Assembly: GCA_029975215.1 (NCBI GenBank)
Contig: JARKPO010000071.1
Span: 1 to 64,000, forward strand
DNA: 64,000 nt
DNA from: Levilinea sp.
GTDB lineage: Bacteria; Chloroflexota; Anaerolineae; Anaerolineales; Anaerolineaceae
Direction of reading: 5' to 3'
Under the pieces are notes generated by a model. It was not told where the DNA came from and ran no database searches. It saw only the letters and a list, made by a program, of their open reading frames with translations. Position 1 is the first letter of the stretch. Every line of letters begins with the position of its first letter. A program made the translations under genes and the position numbers. This document shows, one piece after another, positions 8,531-16,946 of this stretch.

Positions 8531-9271
8531 CTAAAGGGTGGGGGTTGGGCGGGTGTCGTTGCTGCCGGCCGCGCTGCGGTTGGAGGCGGGCAGGGGCACG
8601 GCATGGGTTTTTAGATCCAGCCGGTAGCCCACCCCGCGCACGGTCTTGATGTATTCCGGGTTGCGCGGGTCTTCTTCCAGCGCCTGGCGCAGCCAGCTGA
8701 TGTGCACGTCCAGGGTGCGGGTATCATCGGTGTAATCGGTGTCCCACACCTGGCTGAACAGCTCTTTGCGCTCGATCACCTCTCCGGCGCGATCCATGAG
8801 GATTTTGAGCAGCACCACCAGACGCGGGGTCAACCGCACCTGGCGCGCACCCACGCGCACCCAGCGGTGTTCCACATCCAACTGCATCTCGCCCACCTGG
8901 ATGGCGTCTTTTTCTTCCACAGGCATCAAACTGCGGATGCGGTTGAGCAGTTTTTGCAGGGTGAAGGGCAGCTGCAGGGTGACGTTGGCGCCGGTTTTTT
9001 CGTCTGGAGGGGTATCCGGACCGGAGATGACCACAATCGGAATACCGGGGGCCTGTTTGATGAGGGATTGACAGATGCGCCGTCCGCTGCTGCGCAGGGA
9101 GGCGGCATCTAACAGAATGAGCTGTGGGTTACTGGAAGACAGGGCGGTCAGCGCGTCGCTGCCGGTGGACGCCCGCTCCACATGGAATCCCTTTCGGGAC
9201 AACCCTGTGTAAAAAGAGGGATGGTCCGAGCGCTTGCCTTCGATCAGTAAAATTCTTCCCCTGTTCACCAT
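8531..9271 (-). CDS. OmpR/PhoB-type response regulator with atypical receiver
   Basis: About 246 residues. Residues 1-115 form a receiver-like domain (RILLIEGKRSDHPSF, ILLDAASLRSSG) and residues 125-225 a winged-helix DNA-binding domain with the PhoB signature (LTPRLVVLLKILMDRAG, SWLRQALEEDP, IKTVRGVGYRL). The phosphoacceptor-like Asp is present in ILLD, but the usual acidic pair after strand 1 is E-G here, which should weaken Mg2+ binding. No histidine kinase is adjacent. I chose ATG 9271; an extension to 9328 is possible. Targets unknown. Confidence 0.85.
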   Translation of the reverse strand: MVNRGRILLIEGKRSDHPSFYTGLSRKGFHVERASTGSDALTALSSSNPQLILLDAASLRSSGRRICQSLIKQAPGIPIVVISGPDTPPDEKTGANVTLQLPFTLQKLLNRIRSLMPVEEKDAIQVGEMQLDVEHRWVRVGARQVRLTPRLVVLLKILMDRAGEVIERKELFSQVWDTDYTDDTRTLDVHISWLRQALEEDPRNPEYIKTVRGVGYRLDLKTHAVPLPASNRSAAGSNDTRPTPTL

Positions 9272-9579
9272 GACGATCCGCTGTAATCCTTTCAAAGCAA
9301 ACTCAAACGCGCATACGCGCGAAATCAAGTGGGCGAAAAAAGACCCAGGCAGTGTGGAATAGCCTGGTTTATGCTCATAATCCTTCTTGCCGCTACCCGT
9401 ATATAAACAAAATTAGTGCGACGTTCTGTCTACCGCATGCGTCCTCTGTTTGCCCCCCAACATTTCCCCCTGCATGGTCGCAATGATGTGGGTAGGGGTT
9501 TAAGAACAAACAAGAGGCCACGTGCGCTTATTATACACGAAATCTTAAAGAAATGCAGAGTTTTTTGAGCGGTTTTTAA
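9272..9579. other. Divergent intergenic region
   Basis: No gene seen. It separates the response regulator (minus strand) from the promoter of the next plus-strand gene and contains AT-rich tracts, for example around 9400-9415, that could hold the regulator's own promoter. I could not define a clear -35/-10 pair there. Confidence 0.4.
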
Positions 9580-9608
9580 TTGCATTGGCCCCCTGGCCGT
9601 GTTAGAAT
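9580..9608 (+). promoter_or_regulatory. Promoter upstream of the bifunctional nuclease gene
   Basis: TTGCAT (9580-9585), a 17-base spacer and TAGAAT (9603-9608). The match is good but not perfect. The start codon is at 9655 after the ribosome site AAGGAAGAGG. Confidence 0.65.
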
Positions 9609-9654
9609 AAGGCCAGGCCAACGAATTTTGAAGCCCAAGGAAGAGGTGGCAGTT

Positions 9655-10242
9655 ATGTCCAGAATGGTAGAGGTTGTGATAGACAGCGTGCGGGTCAGCC
9701 TGACCAACCAGCAGCGCATTGTGGTGCTGCGAGAACTGAACGCTGAGCGCTACTTGCCCATCTGGATTGGGCCGTATGAGGCGGAAGCCATCACGATTGC
9801 CCTGCAGGAGATTGAGGTCGCCCGCCCGCAGACGCATGACCTGATCAAGAATGTTTTCAATGCCCTCAACGCGCGTCTGCTGCGCGTGGAAGTGGTTTCG
9901 CTGCGCGATGACGTGTATTACGGCAACCTGGTGGTGGAGGCCGGCGGTCAGGTGGTCAATATTGACACCCGCCCCTCCGACGCGATGGCCCTGGCCGTGC
10001 GCGCGCATGTGCCCATTCTGGTCTCGCGGGATGTGATGGAGAGCGCTGGTATTCTGCCGGAACGCGACATCACCGAGCCTGTGCTGGATTCTCAGGAACC
10101 CGAAACCGCCAGCGAAGATTCCAGCGAACAGCGCCTTTCGGTCTTTGAGGATTTCCTCTCGAATCTGGAATTGGACGATCTCAGCGGTGGGGATGAAGAT
10201 ACGCCGGATGCGCCCAAGCCAGACGCAGATCCAGAACCTTGA
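9655..10242 (+). CDS. Bifunctional nuclease (BFN/DUF151) domain protein
   Basis: A 195-residue protein; residues 1-130 are the BFN domain, with VVLRELNAERYLPIWIGPYEAEAI near the N-terminus and NIDTRPSDAMALAVRAHVPI near its end, both diagnostic. Family members have been described with DNase and RNase activity, and many carry a C-terminal UVR motif. Here the tail is instead acidic and low-complexity (SGGDEDTPDAPKPDADPEP). It is followed after 99 bases by dnaB. I chose ATG 9655 because of the ribosome site just upstream. Confidence 0.85.
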   Translation: MSRMVEVVIDSVRVSLTNQQRIVVLRELNAERYLPIWIGPYEAEAITIALQEIEVARPQTHDLIKNVFNALNARLLRVEVVSLRDDVYYGNLVVEAGGQVVNIDTRPSDAMALAVRAHVPILVSRDVMESAGILPERDITEPVLDSQEPETASEDSSEQRLSVFEDFLSNLELDDLSGGDEDTPDAPKPDADPEP

Positions 10243-10341
10243 TGTGAATCCTCGCCGGGGCGGGCTACACCAGCCTCGACTGTTTGCAACTGCCGGCGCG
10301 CTGTGACCTGAACCCTAGCGCGCCGAGTTTTTACCCCAGGG

Positions 10342-11715
10342 ATGGGTATGGACGATTTACCTCCGATGGAGTCTGTGGAACTGGCCAATATTCAGGCCGA
10401 GCCGCACAGCCGCGAAGCAGAAGAGGCGGTCTTGGGGGCGGTTTTAATTAACCCTGAGGCTTTCTATGATGTTGCCCAGTTCCTGAAGCCCGAAGATTTT
10501 TACATTGTGCGCAACCGCTGGATCTGGGAGACGTTTAACCGTCTGCATGAAAGTCGTTCGCCGATTGACTTTCTAACCGTCTGCGAAGACCTGGAACAGC
10601 AGAGCCGCCTGTCCGAAGTGGGCGGGGCGGCTTATATCATGTCGCTTATCAACCAGACGCCCACCTCCCTGCATGCTGAGGCTTACGGGCGCATTGTGGA
10701 GGGCAATTCGGTGCGCCGCCGCATGCTGGTAGCGGCCAATGATCTGGCACGCCTGGCCCACGACCAGGCCAGCAGCGTGGATACCATCCTGGGCGAGGCC
10801 GAAAAAACCATCTTCGGCATCAGCGAACGGCGCATCAAGCGCGATGTGCAGCCCATTCAACAGGTGCTGAGCGAGGTCTTCGACCGTGTGGAGGACCTCT
10901 CCAAGCGCGGGGATGAACTGTACGGCGTGCCCACCGGCCTGATTGACCTGGATAAACTGCTGGGCGGCCTGCAAAAGAGCGATCTGCTGATTATCGCCGG
11001 ACGCCCTGGCATGGGTAAAACCGGCTTCATGCTGTCGGTGGCCAAGAACGCAGCCCAAAAGCACAAGAAGCACGTGGCTATGTTCTCGCTGGAAATGTCC
11101 AACGAACAATTGGTGCAGCGTTTGATCGCGCAGGAGACGGGCATTGACACCCAGCGCCTGCGCACGGGCAAGCTGAACCCGGACGAATGGCCGCTGTTCA
11201 TCCACGCCATTGATGTGCTTTCGGATACGCACCTTTTCCTGGACGACACCCCGGCCATCACCCCCTTGCAGCTGCGCACCAAGTGCCGCCGCCTGCATCT
11301 GGAATACCATCTGGATCTGGTGATCGTGGACTACTTGCAGTTGATGAGCAGCGACAAGCCCACTGATAACCGCGTGCAGGAAGTCTCTTTCATCTCTCGC
11401 AATTTGAAGGTGCTGGCACGCGAATTGGAAGTGCCCGTGCTGGCGGCGGCGCAGCTTTCGCGCGCGGTGGAACAGCGTCAGGATAAGCGTCCGGTGCTTT
11501 CGGACCTGCGCGAATCTGGCTCATTGGAACAGGACGCCGACATTGTGATGTTCATCCACCGCCCCGACGCGCTGGAAAAAGATAACCCGCGCTCCAACCT
11601 GGCCGAATTGATTGTGGCCAAGCACCGCAACGGCCCCACCCATTCGGGCATTGAGATGGTCTTCCTGAACAATGTGGCCCGCTTTGAAAACGCCTCAACC
11701 GCTGGGACGCGCTGA
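10342..11715 (+). CDS. dnaB: Replicative DNA helicase DnaB
   Basis: A 457-residue hexameric helicase. The N-terminal scaffold domain starts at PHSREAEEAVLGAVL; the RecA-like domain follows, with Walker A GRPGMGKTGF, Walker B LVIVDYLQLM, and the DnaB motifs FSLEMSNEQL and SDLRESGSLEQDADIVMFIHR. Length is typical. Either ATG 10342 or ATG 10348 could be the start; the second has the better-spaced AGGGATGGGT. It opens a replication cassette: the DnaD-like gene begins 2 bases after its stop, and the loader overlaps that gene. Confidence 0.97.
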   Translation: MGMDDLPPMESVELANIQAEPHSREAEEAVLGAVLINPEAFYDVAQFLKPEDFYIVRNRWIWETFNRLHESRSPIDFLTVCEDLEQQSRLSEVGGAAYIMSLINQTPTSLHAEAYGRIVEGNSVRRRMLVAANDLARLAHDQASSVDTILGEAEKTIFGISERRIKRDVQPIQQVLSEVFDRVEDLSKRGDELYGVPTGLIDLDKLLGGLQKSDLLIIAGRPGMGKTGFMLSVAKNAAQKHKKHVAMFSLEMSNEQLVQRLIAQETGIDTQRLRTGKLNPDEWPLFIHAIDVLSDTHLFLDDTPAITPLQLRTKCRRLHLEYHLDLVIVDYLQLMSSDKPTDNRVQEVSFISRNLKVLARELEVPVLAAAQLSRAVEQRQDKRPVLSDLRESGSLEQDADIVMFIHRPDALEKDNPRSNLAELIVAKHRNGPTHSGIEMVFLNNVARFENASTAGTR

Positions 11716-11717
11716 GC

Positions 11718-12422
11718 ATGGCAGTTAGGCCTTTCTCGGGTTTTTCGGGCACCAAAGCCCAGCTTACACCGGTACCCGCGGATTTCTTCCGCGAGCTGCT
11801 GGGGCGAATCGATTCGCTGGCAGAGCTGAAAGTGACCCTGGCGGCTATTTGGCTGCTGAATCAGCAGCAGGAGAAAGTGCGCTATCTGCTGCGCGAAGAT
11901 TTTTTGCAGCCGAACAGCGGCGCGCCTCTGGCCGAAACGCCCCAGGCCGCTGCACAGACCCTGGACGAAGGATTGCCCCTGGCCGTGGCGCGCGGCACGC
12001 TGCTGGCGGCGCCGCTGGCTGAACCAGCGGGTGAGGTGCTATATTTCTTGAATACGCCCCGCGGACGGGGGGCCTTGCGCGCGCTGCAAACCGGCGCCTG
12101 GCGGCCCGATTTGGGTCAGCATGAGACCGCCGGGGTGGTGTTGGAACGCCCCAATATCTTTAAGCGGTATGAAGATGAGTTCGGCCCGCTGACGCCCCTG
12201 GTGGCCGACACGCTGCGTGATATGGAGCAGATCTATCCGCAGGCCTGGATTGAGGATAGCATGCGCATTGCCGTGCAGGCCAACAAGCGCAGCCTGCGCT
12301 ATGTGGAAGCGATTTTACGCTCCTGGCAGGAGAAAGGACGCGATGAAAAAGATCGACGAGACCCTGAAAAAGATCGCCGCCGATTTATCGAAGGCGAATA
12401 CTCCGACTTCATCGAGCATTAA
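11718..12422 (+). CDS. DnaD-domain replication protein
   Basis: A 234-residue protein. Residues 130-205 (YEDEFGPLTPLVADTL, then IYPQAWIEDSMRIAVQANK and RSLRYVEAILRSW) match the DnaD/DnaB_2 domain of Gram-positive primosome proteins that remodel origin DNA and help the loader recruit helicase. The N-terminal 120 residues would correspond to a winged-helix-like dimerisation part but are divergent. The tail is highly charged (EKDRRDPEKDRRR). Its last 80 bases overlap the loader gene, implying translational coupling. Confidence 0.8.
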   Translation: MAVRPFSGFSGTKAQLTPVPADFFRELLGRIDSLAELKVTLAAIWLLNQQQEKVRYLLREDFLQPNSGAPLAETPQAAAQTLDEGLPLAVARGTLLAAPLAEPAGEVLYFLNTPRGRGALRALQTGAWRPDLGQHETAGVVLERPNIFKRYEDEFGPLTPLVADTLRDMEQIYPQAWIEDSMRIAVQANKRSLRYVEAILRSWQEKGRDEKDRRDPEKDRRRFIEGEYSDFIEH

Positions 12423-13782
12423 TCCGCCCGCGGCGGCCTCCTCCTCTTTCCCCGGGGACCCAAACTGCCCCATCTGCGGCGGGGTGGGGTTTGTGCGGCG
12501 CGACCTGCCCATTGACCATCCCGAATTTGGTCGGCTGCAGGTGTGCGTTTGCCGTCAGCAGGCCGTGGCGGAAGCCAGCCAAAACCGCCTGTTCCGTTTG
12601 AGCAACCTGGACGCTTTCAAAGAGCAGACCTTTGAGACCTTTAACCCCCAGGGACGCCTGGGGTTGGGCGAACATCAGGTGCGTTCGCTGAACATGGCCC
12701 TGACCCTCTCGCAGCAGTACGCCCAGACGCTGAAGGGCTGGCTGCTGCTGTTGGGGGGTTACGGCTGCGGCAAGACCCACCTGGCGGCGGCGGTGGCCAA
12801 TTTTGTGGTGCGGCTGGGGGTTCCTACCCTGTTCCTGACTGTGCCCGATTTGCTGGATTGGCTGCGCTTCTCCTACGGCGACCGTGAATCGGGCTTTGAG
12901 GAGCGCTTTGACGAAATTCGCAACATCCGCCTGCTGGTGTTGGACGATTTGGGCACCCAAAACGCCACGCCCTGGGCTCAGGAAAAGCTGTTCCAGATCA
13001 TCAATCACCGCTATGTCAACCGCCTGCCGTTGGTGATGACCAGCAATTTACGCCTGGAAGAGATGGACGGGCGCATCCGTTCGCGGCTGGAAGATCCCGA
13101 TCTGGTGACCAGGGTGGAGATTCAGGCTCCGGATTTCCGTTCGCCGGTGCGCGAAACCAGCAGCCAGCCGCAGCTTTCTACCCTGCACCTGCATTCCAGC
13201 CGCACCTTTGGCAGCTTCAGCATGCGCGAGAGCGAACGACTGCCCGCTGAGGAGCAGAAAAGCCTGGAGAAGGCCTTTCGCGCCGCCCAGGTATATGCCG
13301 AGTCGCCGCGCGGGTGGCTGGTGCTGATGGGCACTTATGCCACCGGTAAAACCCACCTGGCGGCCTCCATCGGCAACTACCGCTTTGGCCTGGGAGAAGA
13401 ACCCATGTTCGTGGTGGTCCCCGACCTGCTGGATCACCTGCGCGCCACCTTCAGTCCCACCAGCTCGGTTTCGTACGACCGCCTTTTTGACCATGTGCGC
13501 ACGGCTTCGCTGTTGATTTTGGACGATTTAGGCACGCAGAGCGCCACGCCCTGGGCGCGCGAGAAGCTATACCAGCTGATCAACTACCGCTACAACGCCG
13601 AGCTGCCCACGGTGATCACCACCTCGTCCCCCTTGGATGAGATTGACCCGCGGGTGCGCAGCCGCATGTTGGACCGGCGCATTTGCGAGATTTATTTGTT
13701 AAATGTGCCCGCTTACCGGGCGGCCCCGAATGGCAGCAGCGGCCCGGCGCGCAAGACAGCCGCCCGCCGCAAAACGGGGTGA
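12343..13782 (+). CDS. DnaC/DnaI-type helicase loader with two tandem AAA+ modules
   Basis: A 479-residue protein. An N-terminal zinc-binding site (C42, C45, C68, C70; CPIC ... CVC) like that of DnaC/DnaI precedes AAA+ module 1: Walker A GGYGCGKTHLAAA (K144) and Walker B LLVLDDLG (D201-D202). A linker of about 90 residues leads to a second, related module: Walker A GTYATGKTHLAAS (K336) and Walker B LLILDDLG (D394-D395). Both modules share LGTQxATPWAxEKL and PDLLD. Usual loaders are about 250-310 residues with one module, so this is an internal duplication. I chose ATG 12343, inside the previous gene, because the zinc motif follows soon after. Frame is continuous throughout; not an artefact of two adjacent genes. 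Confidence 0.9.
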   Translation: MKKIDETLKKIAADLSKANTPTSSSINPPAAASSSFPGDPNCPICGGVGFVRRDLPIDHPEFGRLQVCVCRQQAVAEASQNRLFRLSNLDAFKEQTFETFNPQGRLGLGEHQVRSLNMALTLSQQYAQTLKGWLLLLGGYGCGKTHLAAAVANFVVRLGVPTLFLTVPDLLDWLRFSYGDRESGFEERFDEIRNIRLLVLDDLGTQNATPWAQEKLFQIINHRYVNRLPLVMTSNLRLEEMDGRIRSRLEDPDLVTRVEIQAPDFRSPVRETSSQPQLSTLHLHSSRTFGSFSMRESERLPAEEQKSLEKAFRAAQVYAESPRGWLVLMGTYATGKTHLAASIGNYRFGLGEEPMFVVVPDLLDHLRATFSPTSSVSYDRLFDHVRTASLLILDDLGTQSATPWAREKLYQLINYRYNAELPTVITTSSPLDEIDPRVRSRMLDRRICEIYLLNVPAYRAAPNGSSGPARKTAARRKTG

Positions 13783-13814
13783 GCTTGCGCGCGTGGAAGA
13801 GTGCGCTTCGGCCA

Positions 13815-13843
13815 TTGACGGGGGGTAGAGGCCGGCGTACAAT
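13815..13843 (+). promoter_or_regulatory. Promoter of the cobalamin riboswitch transcript
   Basis: TTGACG (13815-13820), a 17-base spacer and TACAAT (13838-13843); 5/6 matches in each box. It sits right after the loader gene's stop and just ahead of the riboswitch. Confidence 0.8.
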
Positions 13844-13849
13844 GCATAA

Positions 13850-14073
13850 CAACTGAATATTCGCCCACAGGTTTTCTGCCCCGCGCGGGGCGGATGGATG
13901 GCGAAACCGGTGTGAATCCGGTGCTGTTGCGCAACTGTGATCCAGCCTTTGGGCTGGTAAGCCAGGTCGACCGCTTGTGGCGCGTTCTTCACAACCTCGC
14001 ACAAAGGAGGTGAGAACCGTGGATGCTGGATTGGCCCGAAAATCACCCCCTATCGCTTGCGGTAGGGGGGTTT
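13850..14073 (+). promoter_or_regulatory. Cobalamin riboswitch with terminator
   Basis: The segment GATGGCGAAACCGGTGTGAA followed by TCCGGTGCTG and GCAACTGTGAT, then GCTGGTAAGCCAGGTCGACCG, carries the B12-box and the conserved core of the AdoCbl riboswitch class (13893-13972). It is followed by a hairpin CCCCCTA...TAGGGGG and TTTTGTT (14044-14073), an intrinsic terminator. B12 binding would favour termination, lowering expression of the importer downstream. The importer's start codon lies about 100 bases after the terminator. Confidence 0.92.
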
Positions 14074-14175
14074 TGTTGGCAGAGGCTTTCCGGGCGCGGC
14101 AAAAAATACCTTTGACCCTGTTTTGACATCGCCGGAAATGATCATTAACCGAAACCAACAAGAGAGGCAGTTGAT

Positions 14176-15102
14176 ATGAAATCGTATTGGAAAATGTTTT
14201 TGGGGCTGATGATCTTTGCCCTGTTTTTGGCGGCGTGCGCGCCCACCGCGGCCCCTACCCCCGAGTCGGCCGCGCAGGTATTCACGGACGGGCTGGGGCG
14301 CAGTGTGCAGTTAACAAGCACCCCCCAGCGCATCATCTCGCTGGCTCCGTCCAACACCGAAATTCTGTTCGCGGTGGGGGCCGGCGCGCAGGTGATCGCG
14401 CGCGACGACCTTTCGGATACGCCCGCAGCCGCCCAGGCTTTGCCTTCGGTGGGCGGGTTCAGCGGCTACAACGTGGAGCAGATGGTGGCGCTGAAGCCCG
14501 ATCTGGTGCTGGCCGCCGAAATTAACACCCCTGAACAGGTGAAGGCCATGGAAGACGCGGGGTTGACCGTGTATTACCTGTCGAACCCCACGGATTTTGA
14601 AGGGCTGTACGCCAATTTGACCCTGGTGGGGAAGTTGAGCGGACACGAGAGCGAGGCCGCGACTTTGAATGAAAGCCTGAAGGCGCGCGTGCAGGCTGTC
14701 ACCAAGGCGGCGGCTCAGGCCAAAGAAACGCCCAGCGTGTTTTACGAGCTGGATTCCACCGACCCGGCCAAACCCTGGACGAGCGGCCCCGGCACCTTTG
14801 TGGATTTGATCATTCGCATGGCGGGCGGGCGCAATGTGGGCGCGGAGCTGGACGCCGAGTGGGCGCAGATCAGCCAGGAGGCTTTGATGGTGGCCGACCC
14901 CGATTACATCCTGATGGGCGACGCCATGTGGGGGATGACGGCGGAACAGGTGGCGGCTCGCCCGGGTTGGGATGGGCTGAAGGCTGTGCAGACCCAAAAA
15001 GTGCTGCCCTTTGACGATAACCTGGTCAGCCGCCCCGGGCCGCGCCTGGTGGACGGCCTGGAGGCCATGCTGAAAATCTTCCATCCAGAGTTGGTGAAGT
15101 AA
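14176..15102 (+). CDS. btuF: Vitamin B12 ABC transporter, substrate-binding lipoprotein
   Basis: A 308-residue lipoprotein (lipobox FLAAC at about residue 21, then a Thr/Pro linker). The mature part is a type III periplasmic-binding fold: DGLGRSVQLTSTPQRIISLAPSNTEILFA, VEQMVALKPDLVLAA and DPDYILMGDAMWGM. This family (BtuF/FhuD/FepB) serves B12, haem or siderophores. The cobalamin riboswitch directly upstream makes a corrinoid the likely cargo. The permease ATG is 2 bases after its stop, so the three transporter genes form one operon. Confidence 0.88.
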   Translation: MKSYWKMFLGLMIFALFLAACAPTAAPTPESAAQVFTDGLGRSVQLTSTPQRIISLAPSNTEILFAVGAGAQVIARDDLSDTPAAAQALPSVGGFSGYNVEQMVALKPDLVLAAEINTPEQVKAMEDAGLTVYYLSNPTDFEGLYANLTLVGKLSGHESEAATLNESLKARVQAVTKAAAQAKETPSVFYELDSTDPAKPWTSGPGTFVDLIIRMAGGRNVGAELDAEWAQISQEALMVADPDYILMGDAMWGMTAEQVAARPGWDGLKAVQTQKVLPFDDNLVSRPGPRLVDGLEAMLKIFHPELVK

Positions 15103-15103
15103 G

Positions 15104-16132
15104 ATGAAGTGGATTGCTGCCCACCCCTACGGGTTCAGTCTGGCGCTGCTGGCGGTACTGCTGGCGGCGAGTGTGGCGGTGGGCAGCGTTTTTATCCCTC
15201 CGACGGTGATGGGCGTGCTGTTCCAGGCCCGCCTGGGGGGGCAGCCGCTGGCAGCCGCCCTGCAGCCGATGGACACCATTCTGTTCACGCTGCGCCTGCC
15301 GCGGGCGGTGCTGGCCTTGCTGACCGGGGCTGCCCTGGCGGGCAGCGGGGCGGCTTATCAGGGCCTGTTTCGTAACCCGCTGGCCGACCCCTATTTGATC
15401 GGCGTGGCTTCGGGGGCCGGGCTGGGGGCGGTGGCAGCCATGAGCGTGCGCTGGCCGTACACCTTTTGGGGGCTGATGGTGATCCCCCTGGCGGCTTTTG
15501 CTGGTGCTTTGGTGACGGTGGCGGTGGTGCTGTTTTTGGCCAAGGTGCAGAACAGTTTGCCAGCCTCTAACCTGATCCTGGCGGGGGTGGCGGTCAGCTC
15601 TTTTGCCACGGCCCTGACCTCATTCTGGATGCTGCGTTCCACCGGTGAGGTGCGGCGTGCGCTGGTGTGGCTGATGGGGGGCGCCACGCAAAGCGGCTGG
15701 CAGCCGGTGGCGGCGGTTTTGCCGTATATCGGTGTTGGGTTGACCGCTCTGGTGCTTTTGGGTCACAGCCTGAATGTGATGCAGTTTGGCGACGAACAGG
15801 CGCGCCAGTTGGGGCTGCGCGTGGAGCGCGTGCGCGCTCTGGTGATTGCGGCGGCCTCCATGACCACGGCGGCGGCGGTGGCCTTTGCGGGGATCATCGG
15901 CTTTGTGGGGTTGATTGTGCCGCACGTGGTACGTTTGGTTTGGGGTGGGGACTACCGGCGGGTGATCCCGCTGGCGGTGATCAACGGAGCCAGTCTGCTG
16001 CTGATGGCAGACATGCTGGCGCGGACGGTGATCGCCCCGCAGGAGATTCCGGTGGGGATCTTGACGGCGATGGCTGGGGCGCCGTTCTTTTTGTGGCTGC
16101 TGCGCCGCTCGCGGCAGCAATTTTCCTGGTGA
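15104..16132 (+). CDS. btuC: Vitamin B12 ABC transporter permease (FecCD/BtuC family)
   Basis: A 342-residue membrane protein with about ten helices. Family landmarks are LRLPRAVLALLTGAALAGSGAAYQGLFRNPLADP and the GIIGFVGLIVPHVVRLVWGGDYRR coupling-helix region that contacts the ATPase. It would form the dimeric channel of the importer. The ATPase gene follows 16 bases later. Confidence 0.92.
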   Translation: MKWIAAHPYGFSLALLAVLLAASVAVGSVFIPPTVMGVLFQARLGGQPLAAALQPMDTILFTLRLPRAVLALLTGAALAGSGAAYQGLFRNPLADPYLIGVASGAGLGAVAAMSVRWPYTFWGLMVIPLAAFAGALVTVAVVLFLAKVQNSLPASNLILAGVAVSSFATALTSFWMLRSTGEVRRALVWLMGGATQSGWQPVAAVLPYIGVGLTALVLLGHSLNVMQFGDEQARQLGLRVERVRALVIAAASMTTAAAVAFAGIIGFVGLIVPHVVRLVWGGDYRRVIPLAVINGASLLLMADMLARTVIAPQEIPVGILTAMAGAPFFLWLLRRSRQQFSW

Positions 16133-16148
16133 GCGGGTGGAGGCGGCA

Positions 16149-16919
16149 ATGCTGACGGTTGAAGGGTTGAGCATATCCTACGGTGAAAAAGTTGTGCTTC
16201 AGCAGGTGGGTTTTCACCTGGCGGCGGGGCAGGTATTGGCGGTGATCGGCCCGAACGGTGCGGGCAAATCCACCCTGATCCGCGCGCTGAGCGGGGTGCT
16301 GCCGGTGAGGAGCGGGACTGTGCGCCTGGATGGGCGTGACCTGCGCCAGTATTCCGAGGTGGAACGGGCGCGGCGCATTGCTGTGGTGCCCCAGGCGGTG
16401 AATTTGCCCGCAGCTTTCACCGTGTGGGAAACGGTGCTGTTGGGGCGCACGCCGCATCTGAACTGGCTGGGTCAGCTGACCGCAAAAGATGAAGATATCG
16501 CGCGTTGGGCGCTGAAACGCACGGATACACAGGCCCTGGCTGGGCGGCCGGTGAACCAACTTTCGGGCGGCGAGCAGCAGCGCGTTTTGCTGGCGCGGGC
16601 ATTGGCGCAGTCGGCGCCGGTGATGCTCCTGGATGAGCCGACCGCCCATTTGGATTTGCAGTATCAGCTCAGCCTGTTGGAATTGGTGCGCGAGCTGGCC
16701 CACCAGGAGAAGCTGGCCGTGCTGGTGGCCCTGCACGATTTGAATCTGGTCAGCCGCTACGCGGATAAGGTGGCGCTGCTGGCCGATGGCAGGCTGTGCG
16801 CTTTGGGCCGCCCTGGTGAAGTGTTGCAGGCGGATGTGCTGACACGCGCTTACCGCGTTCCGCTGCAAGTGCTGGCGCTGGGGGGCGGGCTGCCGCCGGT
16901 GGTGCTGCCCGCGGGCTGA
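16149..16919 (+). CDS. btuD: Vitamin B12 ABC transporter ATP-binding protein
   Basis: A 256-residue ABC ATPase: Walker A GPNGAGKST, Q-loop VVPQAVNL, signature LSGGEQQRVLLARAL, Walker B VMLLDEPTAHLDL, H-loop LHDLN. It is of the FepC/BtuD type. I start at ATG 16149 (MLTVEGLSISYG) with GGAGG just ahead; GTG 16137 is also in frame. It ends the riboswitch-controlled operon. Confidence 0.9.
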   Translation: MLTVEGLSISYGEKVVLQQVGFHLAAGQVLAVIGPNGAGKSTLIRALSGVLPVRSGTVRLDGRDLRQYSEVERARRIAVVPQAVNLPAAFTVWETVLLGRTPHLNWLGQLTAKDEDIARWALKRTDTQALAGRPVNQLSGGEQQRVLLARALAQSAPVMLLDEPTAHLDLQYQLSLLELVRELAHQEKLAVLVALHDLNLVSRYADKVALLADGRLCALGRPGEVLQADVLTRAYRVPLQVLALGGGLPPVVLPAG

Positions 16920-16930
16920 GCGCGGGATTC

Positions 16931-16939
16931 TGGTATACT
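16931..16939 (+). promoter_or_regulatory. Extended -10 promoter; probably leaderless transcript
   Basis: TGGTATACT combines a TG extension with TATACT (16934-16939). The ATG of the next gene is at 16947, only 7 bases after the -10 box, so transcription should start at or within a base or two of the start codon. No ribosome site or clear -35 box is visible. Confidence 0.65.
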
Positions 16940-16946
16940 CTACCGT

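Noticed and set aside
14176..16919. Assigning the ABC importer to iron-siderophore or haem uptake
   Set aside because: The protein families are shared, but a clear cobalamin riboswitch with its own promoter leads into the operon, which favours a corrinoid.
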